Positions 51,451 through 60,530 are shown, counted from the first letter of the stretch. The stretch: 64,000 bases of DNA from Comamonas thiooxydans (GCF_000964545.1 NZ_BBVD01000002.1:432112-496111), one strand, 5' to 3'. The notes: generated by a model from the sequence alone, not told the origin. Numbers and translations are program-made.

Positions 51451-51942
51451 ATGTTCTCCATGGCTGCTCCCTGGTGGGAGTTCGTGATTCGCGGTGTTGG
51501 CGTCTACCTGTTTCTGCTGGTGTTTCTGCGTCTGACCGGCAGGCGCCAGACCGGCCAGTACGCACCTTTCGACCTGGTGCTGCTGCTGATTCTTTCCAAC
51601 GCAGTACAGAACTCCATGAATGCGGGCGACAACTCGCTGATCGGCGGACTGATCAGTGCCGGCACGCTGCTGGCCTGCCATGCGCTGCTCTCCCGCCTGA
51701 GTTACCGCTTTGCAAGGCTTCGCAGACTGGTGAATGGCAAACCCAAGGTCCTGATTCACCAGGGCATTGTGCAACCCAGTCTGATGACGCAGGAGCAGAT
51801 CACTGCCGAAGACCTGGCGGCGGCCCTGCGCTCCAATGGCTGTCTCAACGCGCATGAGGTGGAGCGCGCCACGATCGAGACCAACGGCCAGATCACCGTG
51901 GTGCTGCGCAAGCGCAGCATGGCTGAGCTGGGGGAGGCCTGA
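51451..51942 (+). CDS. DUF421 (YetF-like) membrane protein
   Basis: The 163-residue protein starts at ATG 51451 (MFSMAAPWWEF). Three membrane spans come first, with the hallmark VFLRLTGRRQTGQYAPFDLVLLLILSNAVQNS between spans 1 and 2, then a soluble C-terminal domain (about 90-160) with GKPKVLIHQGIV and LRSNGCLNAHEVERATIETNGQITV. The family (YetF/YdfR) is widespread and of uncertain function. It is linked to the cell envelope or spore processes in Bacillus. The frame is open upstream to 51268 but overlaps divergent ychJ, so I reject that longer start. Confidence 0.88.
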   Translation: MFSMAAPWWEFVIRGVGVYLFLLVFLRLTGRRQTGQYAPFDLVLLLILSNAVQNSMNAGDNSLIGGLISAGTLLACHALLSRLSYRFARLRRLVNGKPKVLIHQGIVQPSLMTQEQITAEDLAAALRSNGCLNAHEVERATIETNGQITVVLRKRSMAELGEA

Positions 51943-51966
51943 GAGCCTCAGAACGTGTTTAAGTTC

Positions 51967-52758
51967 TCAGTGCAGGCCGTCCAGAAACTGCCTGATGGCC
52001 GCATTCACGGGTTCCGGGTGCGTGAGATTGGCTGCATGGCCCGCACCTGCCACATCCACCCACTGGGCCTGGGGCAAGCCCTTGAACATGGCCCGCGCAC
52101 GCTCCACACCGATGGCAGCATCCTTGTCGCCATGAATCACCAGCGCGGGCACCTTGATTTCGGCCAGGCGCGGGCTGATGTCGTCGCGCAGCGCCAGCGT
52201 CGCAAAGCTCTGCCCCAGGTTGATCGGAGAGGCCTGCTTCCATTTGGCGCGCCACTGCGCAGCTCCGGGCCAGCCCTGGCCCAGAATCGTGTGCTCCACG
52301 ATGGTGGCCATGTCATCCGACAGCCCATGCTCCATCCAGGCCTTGAGCAAGGCCTCGTGGTGCGGCATCTGCTCGGGGTCTTCCAGCATGGCCTGGGTGT
52401 CTATCAGCACCAGCGCGCCCACGACATCCGGATGAATCAGCGCGCAGCGCAGAGACAGATAGCCGCCTTGCGACATGCCCACCAGCACCGCTTTTTCCAC
52501 ACCCAGATATTTGAGCAAGGCCGCCAGATCATCGGCCGAGTCATAGTAGCTGAACGCTTCGCAATGCTCGGGATCTGCGGTCTGCCCGTGACCGCGCTCA
52601 TCCCAGCTGATGCAGCGATACTGCCCCTGCAAAGCCTGAATCTGCGGCTCGAACATGGTGTGATCCATGAGCAGGCCGTGCGAGAACACAATGGCCGGGC
52701 CACGCCCTCCCGTGTCCTCGTAGTAGATATTCTGACCATTGACCTGGGCAAAAGGCAT
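51967..52758 (-). CDS. Alpha/beta hydrolase
   Basis: The 263-residue protein starts at ATG 52758 after an AGGAG ribosome-binding site and looks like a 3-oxoadipate-enol-lactonase/haloperoxidase-type hydrolase. It has SHGLLMDHTMFEPQI (oxyanion His-Gly), SWDERGHGQT, the nucleophile elbow GMSQGGYLSL, a catalytic Asp in VIHGDKDAAI, and His in GAGHAANLTHP. It is cytosolic, with no signal peptide. It lies downstream (160 bases) of the acyl-CoA dehydrogenase gene on the same strand and converges on the DUF421 gene. The substrate is unknown. Confidence 0.87.
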   Translation of the reverse strand: MPFAQVNGQNIYYEDTGGRGPAIVFSHGLLMDHTMFEPQIQALQGQYRCISWDERGHGQTADPEHCEAFSYYDSADDLAALLKYLGVEKAVLVGMSQGGYLSLRCALIHPDVVGALVLIDTQAMLEDPEQMPHHEALLKAWMEHGLSDDMATIVEHTILGQGWPGAAQWRAKWKQASPINLGQSFATLALRDDISPRLAEIKVPALVIHGDKDAAIGVERARAMFKGLPQAQWVDVAGAGHAANLTHPEPVNAAIRQFLDGLH

Positions 52759-52919
52759 GCCGGACTCCTGCTGCAAATGGTTGAAACCCCTGGGGGAACT
52801 CCCCACACTGAGCACATCCTAAGCAGGCCTTGTGACATCGGCAACCGGCCCGTCCCCTGATGTGCCACAGCCTCGTGCACAACAGTTGACAGCGGCGGGC
52901 TTTTGCCACCTGACTCAGA

Positions 52920-54050
52920 TCAGGCCAGCGCCCGCTGGATCAGGATCTTCTGCACATCGCTGGTGCCTTCGTAGATCTGGCATACGCGCACATCGCGATA
53001 GATGCGCTCCACGGGAAAGTCGCTCACCACGCCATAGCCGCCCAGGGTCTGGATGGCGGCGCTGCATACGCGCTCGGCCATCTCGCTGGCAAAGAGCTTG
53101 GCCATGGCTGCTTCCTTGAGGCAGGGAAGACCCGCATCACGCAGGCTGGCAGCATGCCAGATCAGTTGCCGGGCCGCTTCGATCTGCGTCGCGCATTCGG
53201 CAAGCCTGAAGCCCACGGCCTGATGGTTGAAGATGGGCTGACCAAAGCTCTCGCGTTCCTTGCTGTACTGCAGCGCGCATTCAAAGGCCGCACGCGCCAT
53301 GCCCACGCTTTGCGCGGCAATTCCGATACGCCCGCCTTCCAGCGCGGAAAGTGCAATCCTGTAGCCCTCGCCCTCGGCCCCGATCAGGTTCGCGGCGGGA
53401 ATGCGGCAGTTCTCGAAATTGATCTGCGCCGTATCGCTGCTGTGCTGGCCCAGCTTGTCTTCGAGGCGTGCCACCTGGTAGCCGGGATTGCCGGTGGGCA
53501 CGATGAAGGCACTCATACCCTTCTTGCCCGCCGTCTTGTCGGTGACGGCGATGACGATGGCTACATCGCCATTCTTGCCGCTGGTGATGAACTGCTTGAC
53601 GCCGTTGATGACGTAGTCGCCGCCATCGCGTACGGCCGTGGTACGCAGCGCCGAGGCATCGCTGCCCACATGGGGCTCGGTCAGGCAGAAGGCTCCCAGC
53701 ATCTGGCCCTGCGCCAGCGGACGCAGCCATTGCTCCTGCTGGCCGGCATTGCCGTACTTCATGAGAATGGCATTGACCGGGCAATTGGTCACGCTGATGA
53801 CGGTGCTGGTGCCACCATCGCCAGCGGCGATTTCCTCAAGCACCAGCGCCAGGCTCACATAGTCCAGGCCCGCACCGCCGAGTTCCTCGGGCACGCAGAT
53901 GCCATAGGCACCGAGCGCGGCCAGCCCCTGGTGCACGTCCTTGGGGAACTCGTGCTCCTTGTCCCAGCGCGCGGCATGGGGTGTGATCTGCTCGCGCACA
54001 AAATCGCGCAAAGCGTCGCGGATCATTTCCTGGTCCTGATTCAGCAGCAT
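52920..54050 (-). CDS. Acyl-CoA dehydrogenase (short/medium-chain type)
   Basis: The 376-residue FAD enzyme performs the first alpha-beta dehydrogenation of an acyl-CoA. It has FCLTEPHVGSDASALRT (flavin loop), ITSGKNGDVAIVIAVTD, EGEGYRIALSALEGGRIGIAAQSVG, and QTLGGYGVVSDFPVERIYRDVRV. CQIYEGTSDVQ carries the catalytic Glu in the normal acyl-CoA dehydrogenase position. That distinguishes it from isovaleryl-CoA dehydrogenase at 60581. Electrons would pass to ETF. It lies 45 bases after the SDR gene. Substrates are likely straight or 2-methyl-branched short acyl-CoAs. Confidence 0.93.
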   Translation of the reverse strand: MLLNQDQEMIRDALRDFVREQITPHAARWDKEHEFPKDVHQGLAALGAYGICVPEELGGAGLDYVSLALVLEEIAAGDGGTSTVISVTNCPVNAILMKYGNAGQQEQWLRPLAQGQMLGAFCLTEPHVGSDASALRTTAVRDGGDYVINGVKQFITSGKNGDVAIVIAVTDKTAGKKGMSAFIVPTGNPGYQVARLEDKLGQHSSDTAQINFENCRIPAANLIGAEGEGYRIALSALEGGRIGIAAQSVGMARAAFECALQYSKERESFGQPIFNHQAVGFRLAECATQIEAARQLIWHAASLRDAGLPCLKEAAMAKLFASEMAERVCSAAIQTLGGYGVVSDFPVERIYRDVRVCQIYEGTSDVQKILIQRALA

Positions 54051-54095
54051 GTTGTCTCCGATATTTATAGCTATATGCCCGTTGTTCAGCCTGGG

Positions 54096-54767
54096 CTAGG
54101 CGTCTAGAAGCTTGATGTATCTGCCGTCGTGGCGCAGCAGCTGACCGCGGTCTTCGGGCTTGACCTGCGCCAGGGCCTGCATCAGCCCCTGCACGCTTTG
54201 AGCCACCGACAGCGGGGCCGCAGCGCCGCCCATCTCGGTCTGCACCCAGCCCGGATCCAGCGCCAGCAGCGTCAGGCCCGGCCATTGGCGGCAGGCCGAG
54301 ACCACGGCCATATTGAGCGCAGCCTTGCTGACGCGGTACAGCCAGGCGCTCTCGTCCGCATCGGCCAGCAGGGACATGCCGCTGGAGAAGGCGCCGATCA
54401 CGCCGCCAGCCTCCTGCACCATGGGAGCAATCTGCGGCAGGGCCTGCATAAAGCCCAGCACATTGCTGTGCATCACCAGATCGAACTGCTGCTGGGTAGG
54501 CGGCACGCCTGCGTCATGACCGTCCCAGACACCGGCCACGTAAAGCGCGATATCGATGCTGGCCCCGTCGAGCTGCCAGGCCAGGCCGCTGACGCTGGCA
54601 GGATCTGCCAGATCGACCTGCAGCACCCGGGCGCCGCGTGCCTGCAGGTCGACCATGTCTTCAGCCTTGCGCACGGTGGCAATCACCTGGTGGCCTTGTG
54701 CCAGATAGGCCTCGGCCAGGGCTCGGCCCAGGCCGCGTGATGCGCCAAGAATCAGTATCAAAGCCAT
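54096..54767 (-). CDS. Short-chain dehydrogenase (C-factor/CsgA-like)
   Basis: The 223-residue SDR has LILGASRGLGRALAEAYLAQG (the NAD(P) motif) near the start, QVDLADPASV, YVAGVW in place of NNAG, the Ser region GVIGAFSSGMSLL, and the catalytic YRVSKAAL. It lacks the C-terminal segment of longer SDRs and resembles the C-factor group, of mostly unknown substrate. The start codon ATG (54765-54767) lies inside the left arm of a 93-bp palindromic repeat, so that element's insertion may have supplied the start and upstream region. Confidence 0.88.
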   Translation of the reverse strand: MALILILGASRGLGRALAEAYLAQGHQVIATVRKAEDMVDLQARGARVLQVDLADPASVSGLAWQLDGASIDIALYVAGVWDGHDAGVPPTQQQFDLVMHSNVLGFMQALPQIAPMVQEAGGVIGAFSSGMSLLADADESAWLYRVSKAALNMAVVSACRQWPGLTLLALDPGWVQTEMGGAAAPLSVAQSVQGLMQALAQVKPEDRGQLLRHDGRYIKLLDA

Positions 54768-54852
54768 AGCTGTTTGCGCCTATGAATGGTTTGTTTCAAA
54801 ACGTTTTCCATCGAAAATCCTTTCATGACAAGCGCTGTCAGCTATCAACTTT
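54760..54852. repeat. 93-bp palindromic element (family R2, copy D)
   Basis: The left arm has CATAGCTGTTTGCGC and the right arm GCGCTGTCAGCTATC, approximate reverse complements, 93 bases in all. It fills the entire gap between the PPOX stop (54845) and the SDR start (54767). It overlaps both: the right arm contains the PPOX stop codon and the left arm the SDR start codon. Confidence 0.72.
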
Positions 54853-55474
54853 TCTTGGTCTGCTCGGCAGCAATCATGGCGCCATAGCGGGCCACCATGC
54901 TTTCCTGCGACTCGGGCTGGGCGGTCAGTCCCATTTGGGCATGGATGATCTGATTGAGCGTGGGCATGACGTTGCGCGCCACCCTGGCCTCCTCGCTCCA
55001 CAGGCGGGAGCGCATCAGCGCCTTGGCACAGTGCAGATAGGCCTCCTGCACACGGATTTCGATCACCAGCTTGGGGCGGAAATGATCGCTGGCAAACAAG
55101 GCCGTGTAATGCGCCTCATCACGCAGCTGGGCTGTGCCGTTGACGCGCAGGGTTTCATCGAAGCCCGGCACAAAGAACAGCAAACCCAGGCGCGGGTCGT
55201 CGAGCAGATTGCTCAGGCTGTCCAGCCGGTTGTTGCCGCCCGCATCGGGAATGAGCAAGGTATTGGCGTCCGGTGCCTTGACGAAGCCAGGCTTGCCGCC
55301 TCGTGGCGAAGCATCGAGCAAGGTGCCGCCCGCACCGCCGGTGGCCATGACCAGAAACGGCGACAGCGCGATAAAGCGCAGGCAGTGCCGATCCAGCTCC
55401 CACTGCTGCTTGAGCAGTGCCCGCTCGGCAGGAGGCTCGTACAACTGCAGCAGTTGTTCGCGCGAAGTGATCAT
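54845..55474 (-). CDS. FMN-dependent pyridoxamine-phosphate-oxidase-like flavoprotein (MSMEG_1061 type)
   Basis: The 209-residue protein has the split-barrel flavin-binding fold: FIALSPFLVMATGGAGG, DASPRGGKPGFVKAPDANTLLIPD, GNNRLDSLSNLLDDPRLGLLF(F), and LRVNGTAQL. That series is typical of the MSMEG_1061-type PPOX proteins, probable F420- or FMN-linked oxidoreductases without a defined substrate. The start overlaps the DUF695 gene stop by four bases (ATGA). The stop lies in the repeat element that also holds the SDR start, so the C-terminus (AEQTKKS) may have been reshaped. Confidence 0.87.
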   Translation of the reverse strand: MITSREQLLQLYEPPAERALLKQQWELDRHCLRFIALSPFLVMATGGAGGTLLDASPRGGKPGFVKAPDANTLLIPDAGGNNRLDSLSNLLDDPRLGLLFFVPGFDETLRVNGTAQLRDEAHYTALFASDHFRPKLVIEIRVQEAYLHCAKALMRSRLWSEEARVARNVMPTLNQIIHAQMGLTAQPESQESMVARYGAMIAAEQTKKS

Positions 55475-56583
55475 GAAGCCAGGACCTCCTCGGGACGGTC
55501 GTTGCGGTGGATGGCTGCGTACAGTGACAGGAACTCGTTCCAGGAAGGGTCGAAGCTCACGCTGAGCTCGCCCTCCAGTTCGGGCACATGCTGTCTGCCC
55601 AGCTGTCCGGCCAGTTGCACCGCATGGGCCGGATCTTCCACATAGTAGGTGGCCACGCGGGCACTCATGTTTTCCACGCGCGAGAAGGCAAGAATGCCGC
55701 GCTGTTCACGGCTGAGTTGTTCATCCAGCGCATCCTGGGCGTCACGCACCCCGTCCAGCTCCTGCTGGCTGGAGAAATTGAAGCGCCATTCCATGAAATG
55801 CGACAGATCGGCGCGCGTGGCCACGGCATTGGCACCGTCGTGGAAGGTCAGGATGTCGGGCGGCGCATCCTCGTCGGCATCCTGTGCACGCACTTCGAGC
55901 GAGAGCCAGCGGTCGCTGTCTTCCTGGGGGAATTCATAGCTGCGGCCCAGTTGCTGGCGAATGAAGCCATCGAACAGGGGCGGGAACTCCGACAGCAGAG
56001 CGGAGCCGTAGACATCGGCCGCAGCCTCGGAGGCAAACTCGACCGGACCCACGCGTACGGAAAAATCCCACTCGCCCAGCACATGGTCCAGCATGATGAA
56101 CGCCATGTGCTGCGCATGCTCGGCCATGTCCCTGGCAATGGGCTTCTCGAACGAGAGCTTGAGGCCTATGATGCCTCCCGCATCGTAATAGCCCACCCGG
56201 ATATCGGAGCAGGCCAGCTCGAAGCCGTCCATGCGCATGCCGAAATTGCTGCCCAGCGCGCGGCTGCGAAACGCCTGCACGCTGTAATGCTCGAAACGCG
56301 GCGCCTGGCGCACCAGTGCCTGGGCATTCTCGAACTGCGCCGTGTTGCCATGGGCCGAGATCACCAGCCGGGAGCCGGCCTCCCCGAGCTTGCCTTCCAG
56401 CTCCAGACTCAGGCCCGGTGCATATTGGCGCAGCAACTCATTGGAGCTTTCCACAAACTCATGGCGATCGAGCTCCTCCAGCTGGCTCAGCTGGTTGGAA
56501 AAATCGCCCCAGAAAGCATCAATCTGCTGCGGCTCCAGCGGCTTGATGGTCTCGCTCTCGTCGTGGTGAATGTCTGCGCTCAT
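55471..56583 (-). CDS. DUF695-type two-domain protein
   Basis: The 370-residue soluble protein starts at ATG 56583 (MSADIHHD). Its first half (about 25-190) has FWGDFSNQL, SRLVISAHGN, RFEHYSVQAFRSRALGSNF and a conserved acidic-hydrophobic pattern. The second half (about 260-365) looks like DUF695: HDGANAVATRADLSHFMEWRF, DALDEQLSREQ, SARVATYYVED. DUF695 proteins are small acidic cytosolic proteins without a known reaction. It is translationally coupled (4-base overlap) to the PPOX flavoprotein gene, which suggests they act together. No signal peptide or membrane span is visible. Confidence 0.7.
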   Translation of the reverse strand: MSADIHHDESETIKPLEPQQIDAFWGDFSNQLSQLEELDRHEFVESSNELLRQYAPGLSLELEGKLGEAGSRLVISAHGNTAQFENAQALVRQAPRFEHYSVQAFRSRALGSNFGMRMDGFELACSDIRVGYYDAGGIIGLKLSFEKPIARDMAEHAQHMAFIMLDHVLGEWDFSVRVGPVEFASEAAADVYGSALLSEFPPLFDGFIRQQLGRSYEFPQEDSDRWLSLEVRAQDADEDAPPDILTFHDGANAVATRADLSHFMEWRFNFSSQQELDGVRDAQDALDEQLSREQRGILAFSRVENMSARVATYYVEDPAHAVQLAGQLGRQHVPELEGELSVSFDPSWNEFLSLYAAIHRNDRPEEVLAS

Positions 56584-56690
56584 GAATGATTTCCGCAATG
56601 TGAGCTGCACACATTCAGCGCGAATGCGTGCAATCCGTTGAACATGCGTTCACTGTAGAGCAAACCGGTGACGGTTCTGAGCAAATGGCG

Positions 56691-57875
56691 TCAGATCAGC
56701 TCAATTGCCATGGCCGTGGCCTCGCCGCCGCCGATGCACAGCGTGGCCAGGCCCTTCTTCTTGCCGCGTGTCTTGAGCGCGTGCAGCAGGGTGACCAGAA
56801 TGCGCGCACCGCTGGCGCCAATCGGGTGTCCGAGAGCACAGGCACCGCCATTCACGTTGACCTTGTCATGCGAGACCTTGAGATCGGCCATCAGCGCCAT
56901 GGGCACCACGGCAAAGGCTTCGTTGATTTCCCACAGGTCCACATCCTCCACGGCCCAGCCGGCCTTCTTCAGCGCCTTTTCGGTGGCGCCCACGGGTGCG
57001 GTGGTGAACCACTCGGGGGCCTGTGCAAAGGTCGCGTGCGAGACGATGCGCGCCAGCGGCTTGCAGCCCAGCTGCTTGGCCGTGGACTCGCGCATCAGCA
57101 CCATGGCGGCAGCGCCGTCGTTGATGCTGGAGCTGGAAGCGGCAGTGATGGTGCCGTCCTTCTTGAACGCAGGCTTGAGGCTGGAGATCTTGTCCAGCTT
57201 GGCCTTGGCCGGGCCTTCGTCAACACTGACGGTCACGTCGCCCTTGCGGGTCTTGACGGTGACGGGCGTGATTTCGGCGTCAAAAGCACCGCTTTGCGCT
57301 GCGGCCTGGGCACGCTGCACGCTGGCAATGGCAAACGCGTCCTGCGCTTCACGCGTGAACTGGTATTTGGCAGCGCAGTCCTCACCGAAAGTGCCCATGG
57401 AGCGGCCGGCCTCATAGGCGTCCTCCAGACCGTCGAGCATCATGTGATCGAAGATCTTGTCGTGCCCCATGCGATAGCCGCCACGCCCCTTCTTGAGCAG
57501 ATAAGGGGCATTGGTCATGCTCTCCATGCCGCCGGCAATCATCACCTCGCGGCTGCCGGCGATGAGCTGGTCGTGCGCCAGGATGGTGGCTTCCATGCCG
57601 GCGCCGCACATCTTGGACAGGGTCACGGCGCCTGTGCTTTGCGGCAGGCCGCCCTTGAAGCCGGCCTGGCGAGCCGGAGCCTGGCCCTGGCCCGCCATCA
57701 GGCAGTTGCCGAACAGCACTTCCTCCACAAGTTCGGGCCGGATGCCGGCACGCTCGACTGCCGCCTTGATGGCTGCGCCCCCCAGATCATGGGCGGCCAG
57801 ATCGGAAAAATCGCCCTGGAACGCGCCCATGGGAGTGCGGGCAGCGCTGACGATGACTACGGGATCCTGATACAT
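56691..57875 (-). CDS. Acetyl-CoA acetyltransferase (thiolase)
   Basis: The 394-residue thiolase starts at ATG 57875 (MYQDPVVIV), the first codon consistent with the family. It has the nucleophile Cys90 in LSKMCGAGMEA, NEAFAVVPM, NVNGGACALGHPIGASGAR (catalytic His), and the C-terminal CIGGGEATA with the second Cys. It condenses or cleaves acetoacetyl-CoA/beta-ketoacyl-CoA. In this setting, it would split acetoacetyl-CoA derived from leucine or fatty acids into acetyl-CoA. It lies 41 bases after aceK on the same strand and 107 bases ahead of the DUF695 gene. Confidence 0.93.
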   Translation of the reverse strand: MYQDPVVIVSAARTPMGAFQGDFSDLAAHDLGGAAIKAAVERAGIRPELVEEVLFGNCLMAGQGQAPARQAGFKGGLPQSTGAVTLSKMCGAGMEATILAHDQLIAGSREVMIAGGMESMTNAPYLLKKGRGGYRMGHDKIFDHMMLDGLEDAYEAGRSMGTFGEDCAAKYQFTREAQDAFAIASVQRAQAAAQSGAFDAEITPVTVKTRKGDVTVSVDEGPAKAKLDKISSLKPAFKKDGTITAASSSSINDGAAAMVLMRESTAKQLGCKPLARIVSHATFAQAPEWFTTAPVGATEKALKKAGWAVEDVDLWEINEAFAVVPMALMADLKVSHDKVNVNGGACALGHPIGASGARILVTLLHALKTRGKKKGLATLCIGGGEATAMAIELI

Positions 57876-57916
57876 GGTTTGTCTCCTTGAAAAATGGATG
57901 GATATGATCTGCCTCT

Positions 57917-59764
57917 TCAAGCGAGGCTATTGGCGGGAATCTCGAAACGCTGCGTGTCCAGTCCTGCGTCGCCGGCATGCAGAAAGCGGCTGCGCTCGTA
58001 GGGGAACACGTCCAGGAAATGACCGTCACGGATACGGCTCTGGTGACCGCGCCAGAACTCGGCCTCCAGCAGATCGGCGTGATGGCGCATGAAGATGTCG
58101 CGCACGGCCGGATGGCCCAGCAGAAAAGGCCCGAAAGTCTCGGGAAAGACATCCCTGGGGCCGACCGAGTACCAGATGTCGCCCGACATCTCCTCTTCCT
58201 CGGTTCGCGGCTGCGGCACCTCGCGGAAATTGCAATCGGTCAGGTATTCGATCTCGTCATAGTCGTAGAACACCACCTTGCCGCCGCGCGTGACGCCGAA
58301 GTTCTTCCACAGCATGTCGCCGGGAAAGATATTGGTGGCGACCAGATCCTTGATGGCATTGCCGTACTCGAGAATCGCGCGCTCCATGGCAGCGCGGCGC
58401 TCCGGCTTGGTGTCTGCCTCGGCCAGGCACTCCATCAGGAACAGATTCAGCGGCACCAGGCGACGCTCGATATAGAGATGGCTGATGATGACTTCCATCT
58501 GCCCGTCGCCGTCGCGGTCGCTGATCTCGATCTGCTCGGGAGCCTGGGCATGCAGCTCGGCCAGCAGTTCATCGCTGAAGCGTTCCTTGGGAAAAGCCAC
58601 CAGGCTGTACTCCATGGTGTCGGCCATGCGGCCGCCACGATCATGCTTCTTGACCAGCTGGTACTTGGCCTTGACCTGGGGACGCGAGACATCCTTGCTG
58701 CTGGCGATACGATCCTTGATGAGCTTGAACACATAGGGGAAGCTCGGCAGGTCGAACACCAGCATGACCAGGCCTTTGATGCCGGGCGCAATGCGCAGCT
58801 GATCGCTGGAGTGGCGCAGATGATGCAGAAAGTCGCGGTAGAACAGGGTCTTGCCCTGCTTGGCCAGACCCAGGGCGTTATAGATTTCCGCCTTGGGCTT
58901 GCGCGGCATGAGGCTGCGCAGAAAGCTCACATAGGCGCTGGGCACTTCCATGTCCACCATGAAATAGGCGCGCGCAAAGCTGAACAGCGCATGCAGGTCG
59001 TCCTCTCCGAACAGGGCCGCATGCAGTATGAGCTGCTCCTTTTCTCCATGCAGGATGGGAATCGCCAGCGGCAGCTCGGTATAGCCGGTGATGATTTTGC
59101 CGACCAGATACGCTCCCTTGTTGCGATAGAACAGGCTGGACAGCACCTGAAGCTGGAAGTTGGCCCTGAGCGTCAGGCCCGCCAGCCTCTCGCGTATGCG
59201 CTCGGCCAGCAGATGCACGTCGCGCTGCAGGTCTTCGAAGCGGCATTGCAGCTGCAGCTGCTCGAACAGGCTCTGCAGCGTGCCTTCGATCTGGGCGAGG
59301 TTGCCGGGGTAGTAGGCGCGGTAGATGGGTACGGCACCCGGCGCGGTATTTTCCAGGTATTCGGTGCTGACGGCAGCACGCACGAAGATGAAGTCGTTCT
59401 GGAAATGGGTGCGGTGCAGAATCTTGGTGGTGACCGAGTTGAAGAAGGTCTCGGCCAGCTCCGGCTGCAGATGATCGACCATCAGGCCGATGTAATGAAG
59501 CTTGACCTGCTGCCAGACAGCCATGCTCTGCAGGCTGGCGGCAAACTCCTCTTCCAGCCTCTGGATGCAGGCACGCACCTGCCGATCGTAGAACTCTATG
59601 CGCTCACGCTGAGCCTGCTGCTGGCCCGGCCAGTCCATGGTCTCGAAGCGCTGCTTGGCTCGGGCAGCTTCCGCACTGAACATGCGGTAATGCTGGTTGT
59701 AGCCATGCATCAGGGCCTGCGCAATGGCATAGGCCTCGGGGGCGTCCAGTCGTTGCGGAAACAT
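57917..59764 (-). CDS. aceK: Isocitrate dehydrogenase kinase/phosphatase
   Basis: AceK reversibly phosphorylates isocitrate dehydrogenase to steer isocitrate to the glyoxylate shunt during growth on acetate or other C2 sources. At 615 residues it fits the family (578 in E. coli). Visible marks are the N-terminal regulatory half, then the kinase-like core with VKAKYQLVKKHDRGGRMADTMEYS, LERRLVPLNLFL-type strand (here IERRLVPLNLFL), MLWKNFGVTRGGKVVFYDYDEIEYLTDC, and the metal loop VVFYDYDEI. It lies 41 bases upstream of thiolase and 103 bases after the carbonic anhydrase gene; it is not with aceA/aceB, at least not in this window. Confidence 0.97.
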   Translation of the reverse strand: MFPQRLDAPEAYAIAQALMHGYNQHYRMFSAEAARAKQRFETMDWPGQQQAQRERIEFYDRQVRACIQRLEEEFAASLQSMAVWQQVKLHYIGLMVDHLQPELAETFFNSVTTKILHRTHFQNDFIFVRAAVSTEYLENTAPGAVPIYRAYYPGNLAQIEGTLQSLFEQLQLQCRFEDLQRDVHLLAERIRERLAGLTLRANFQLQVLSSLFYRNKGAYLVGKIITGYTELPLAIPILHGEKEQLILHAALFGEDDLHALFSFARAYFMVDMEVPSAYVSFLRSLMPRKPKAEIYNALGLAKQGKTLFYRDFLHHLRHSSDQLRIAPGIKGLVMLVFDLPSFPYVFKLIKDRIASSKDVSRPQVKAKYQLVKKHDRGGRMADTMEYSLVAFPKERFSDELLAELHAQAPEQIEISDRDGDGQMEVIISHLYIERRLVPLNLFLMECLAEADTKPERRAAMERAILEYGNAIKDLVATNIFPGDMLWKNFGVTRGGKVVFYDYDEIEYLTDCNFREVPQPRTEEEEMSGDIWYSVGPRDVFPETFGPFLLGHPAVRDIFMRHHADLLEAEFWRGHQSRIRDGHFLDVFPYERSRFLHAGDAGLDTQRFEIPANSLA

Positions 59765-59867
59765 GGCGGGCCAGTCGCTCCAGATAAGTGAGCAGCACTC
59801 TCAAACGGAACAAGCGACACAGGCCTTGAGTCCGCTTGAGGGCACTGCAACTGCGCAGCGGCAGCGA

Positions 59868-60530
59868 TCAGTCGCGCTTACGCGCAGCGACCTTCTCGAC
59901 AGCCTTGTTGTAGACATCCTCCAGGCCGCCCACACCAGGCACGGTCATTTCGAGGTTGGTGATGTGGCCGTTGTTGAGGCTGTAGCACCAGCCGTGCAGA
60001 GTCACCTTCTGACCACGGGCCCAGGCATCCTGCATCACGGTGGACTGAGCCACGTTGACCACCTGCTCGATGGCGTTGAGTTCGCACAGCACATCGTGGC
60101 GGAACTGGGTGGAGATGCCTTCCAGCAGCTTGATGTGCTTGTCGCGCACGTCGCGCACGTGGCGGGTCCAGTTGTCCACCAGACCCAGACGCAGATTGTT
60201 CAGCGCCGCATACACGCCGCCGCAGCCATAGTGGCCCACCACCATCAGGTGCTCGATCTTCAGATGATCGACCGAGTACTGGATGGTGGACAGGCAGTTC
60301 AGATCGCTGGGCACCACCACGTTGGCCACGTTGCGGTGCACGAACACCTCGCCAGGCTCCAGACCCGTGATCTGGTTGGCTGGCACGCGGCTGTCCGAGC
60401 AGCCGATCCACATGTATTTGGGCTTTTGCTGCGCCATCAGTCCGGTAAAGAAACCCGGACGATCACGCTCCATCTGGTCTGCCCATTGGCGGTTGTGGAC
60501 AAACAGTTCTTCGATGGAGGTCGTTGTCAT
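59868..60530 (-). CDS. can: Beta-class carbonic anhydrase
   Basis: The enzyme hydrates CO2 to bicarbonate. The 220-residue protein shows the beta-class zinc set: Cys44, Asp46 and Arg48 in GCSDSRVPANQ, and His100 and Cys103 in VVGHYGCGG. The EPGEVFVHRNVANVV segment follows the first motif, and the length matches E. coli Can. It could supply bicarbonate for the biotin-dependent carboxylase of the leucine pathway, but that link is inference. The gene lies 50 bases after the isovaleryl-CoA dehydrogenase gene, with the same orientation. Confidence 0.95.
   Translation of the reverse strand: MTTTSIEELFVHNRQWADQMERDRPGFFTGLMAQQKPKYMWIGCSDSRVPANQITGLEPGEVFVHRNVANVVVPSDLNCLSTIQYSVDHLKIEHLMVVGHYGCGGVYAALNNLRLGLVDNWTRHVRDVRDKHIKLLEGISTQFRHDVLCELNAIEQVVNVAQSTVMQDAWARGQKVTLHGWCYSLNNGHITNLEMTVPGVGGLEDVYNKAVEKVAARKRD

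Noticed and set aside
54060..54095. Possible short variant of the palindromic element after the acyl-CoA dehydrogenase gene
   Set aside because: It shows a weak TAGCTAT match only, without a paired arm at the expected distance.
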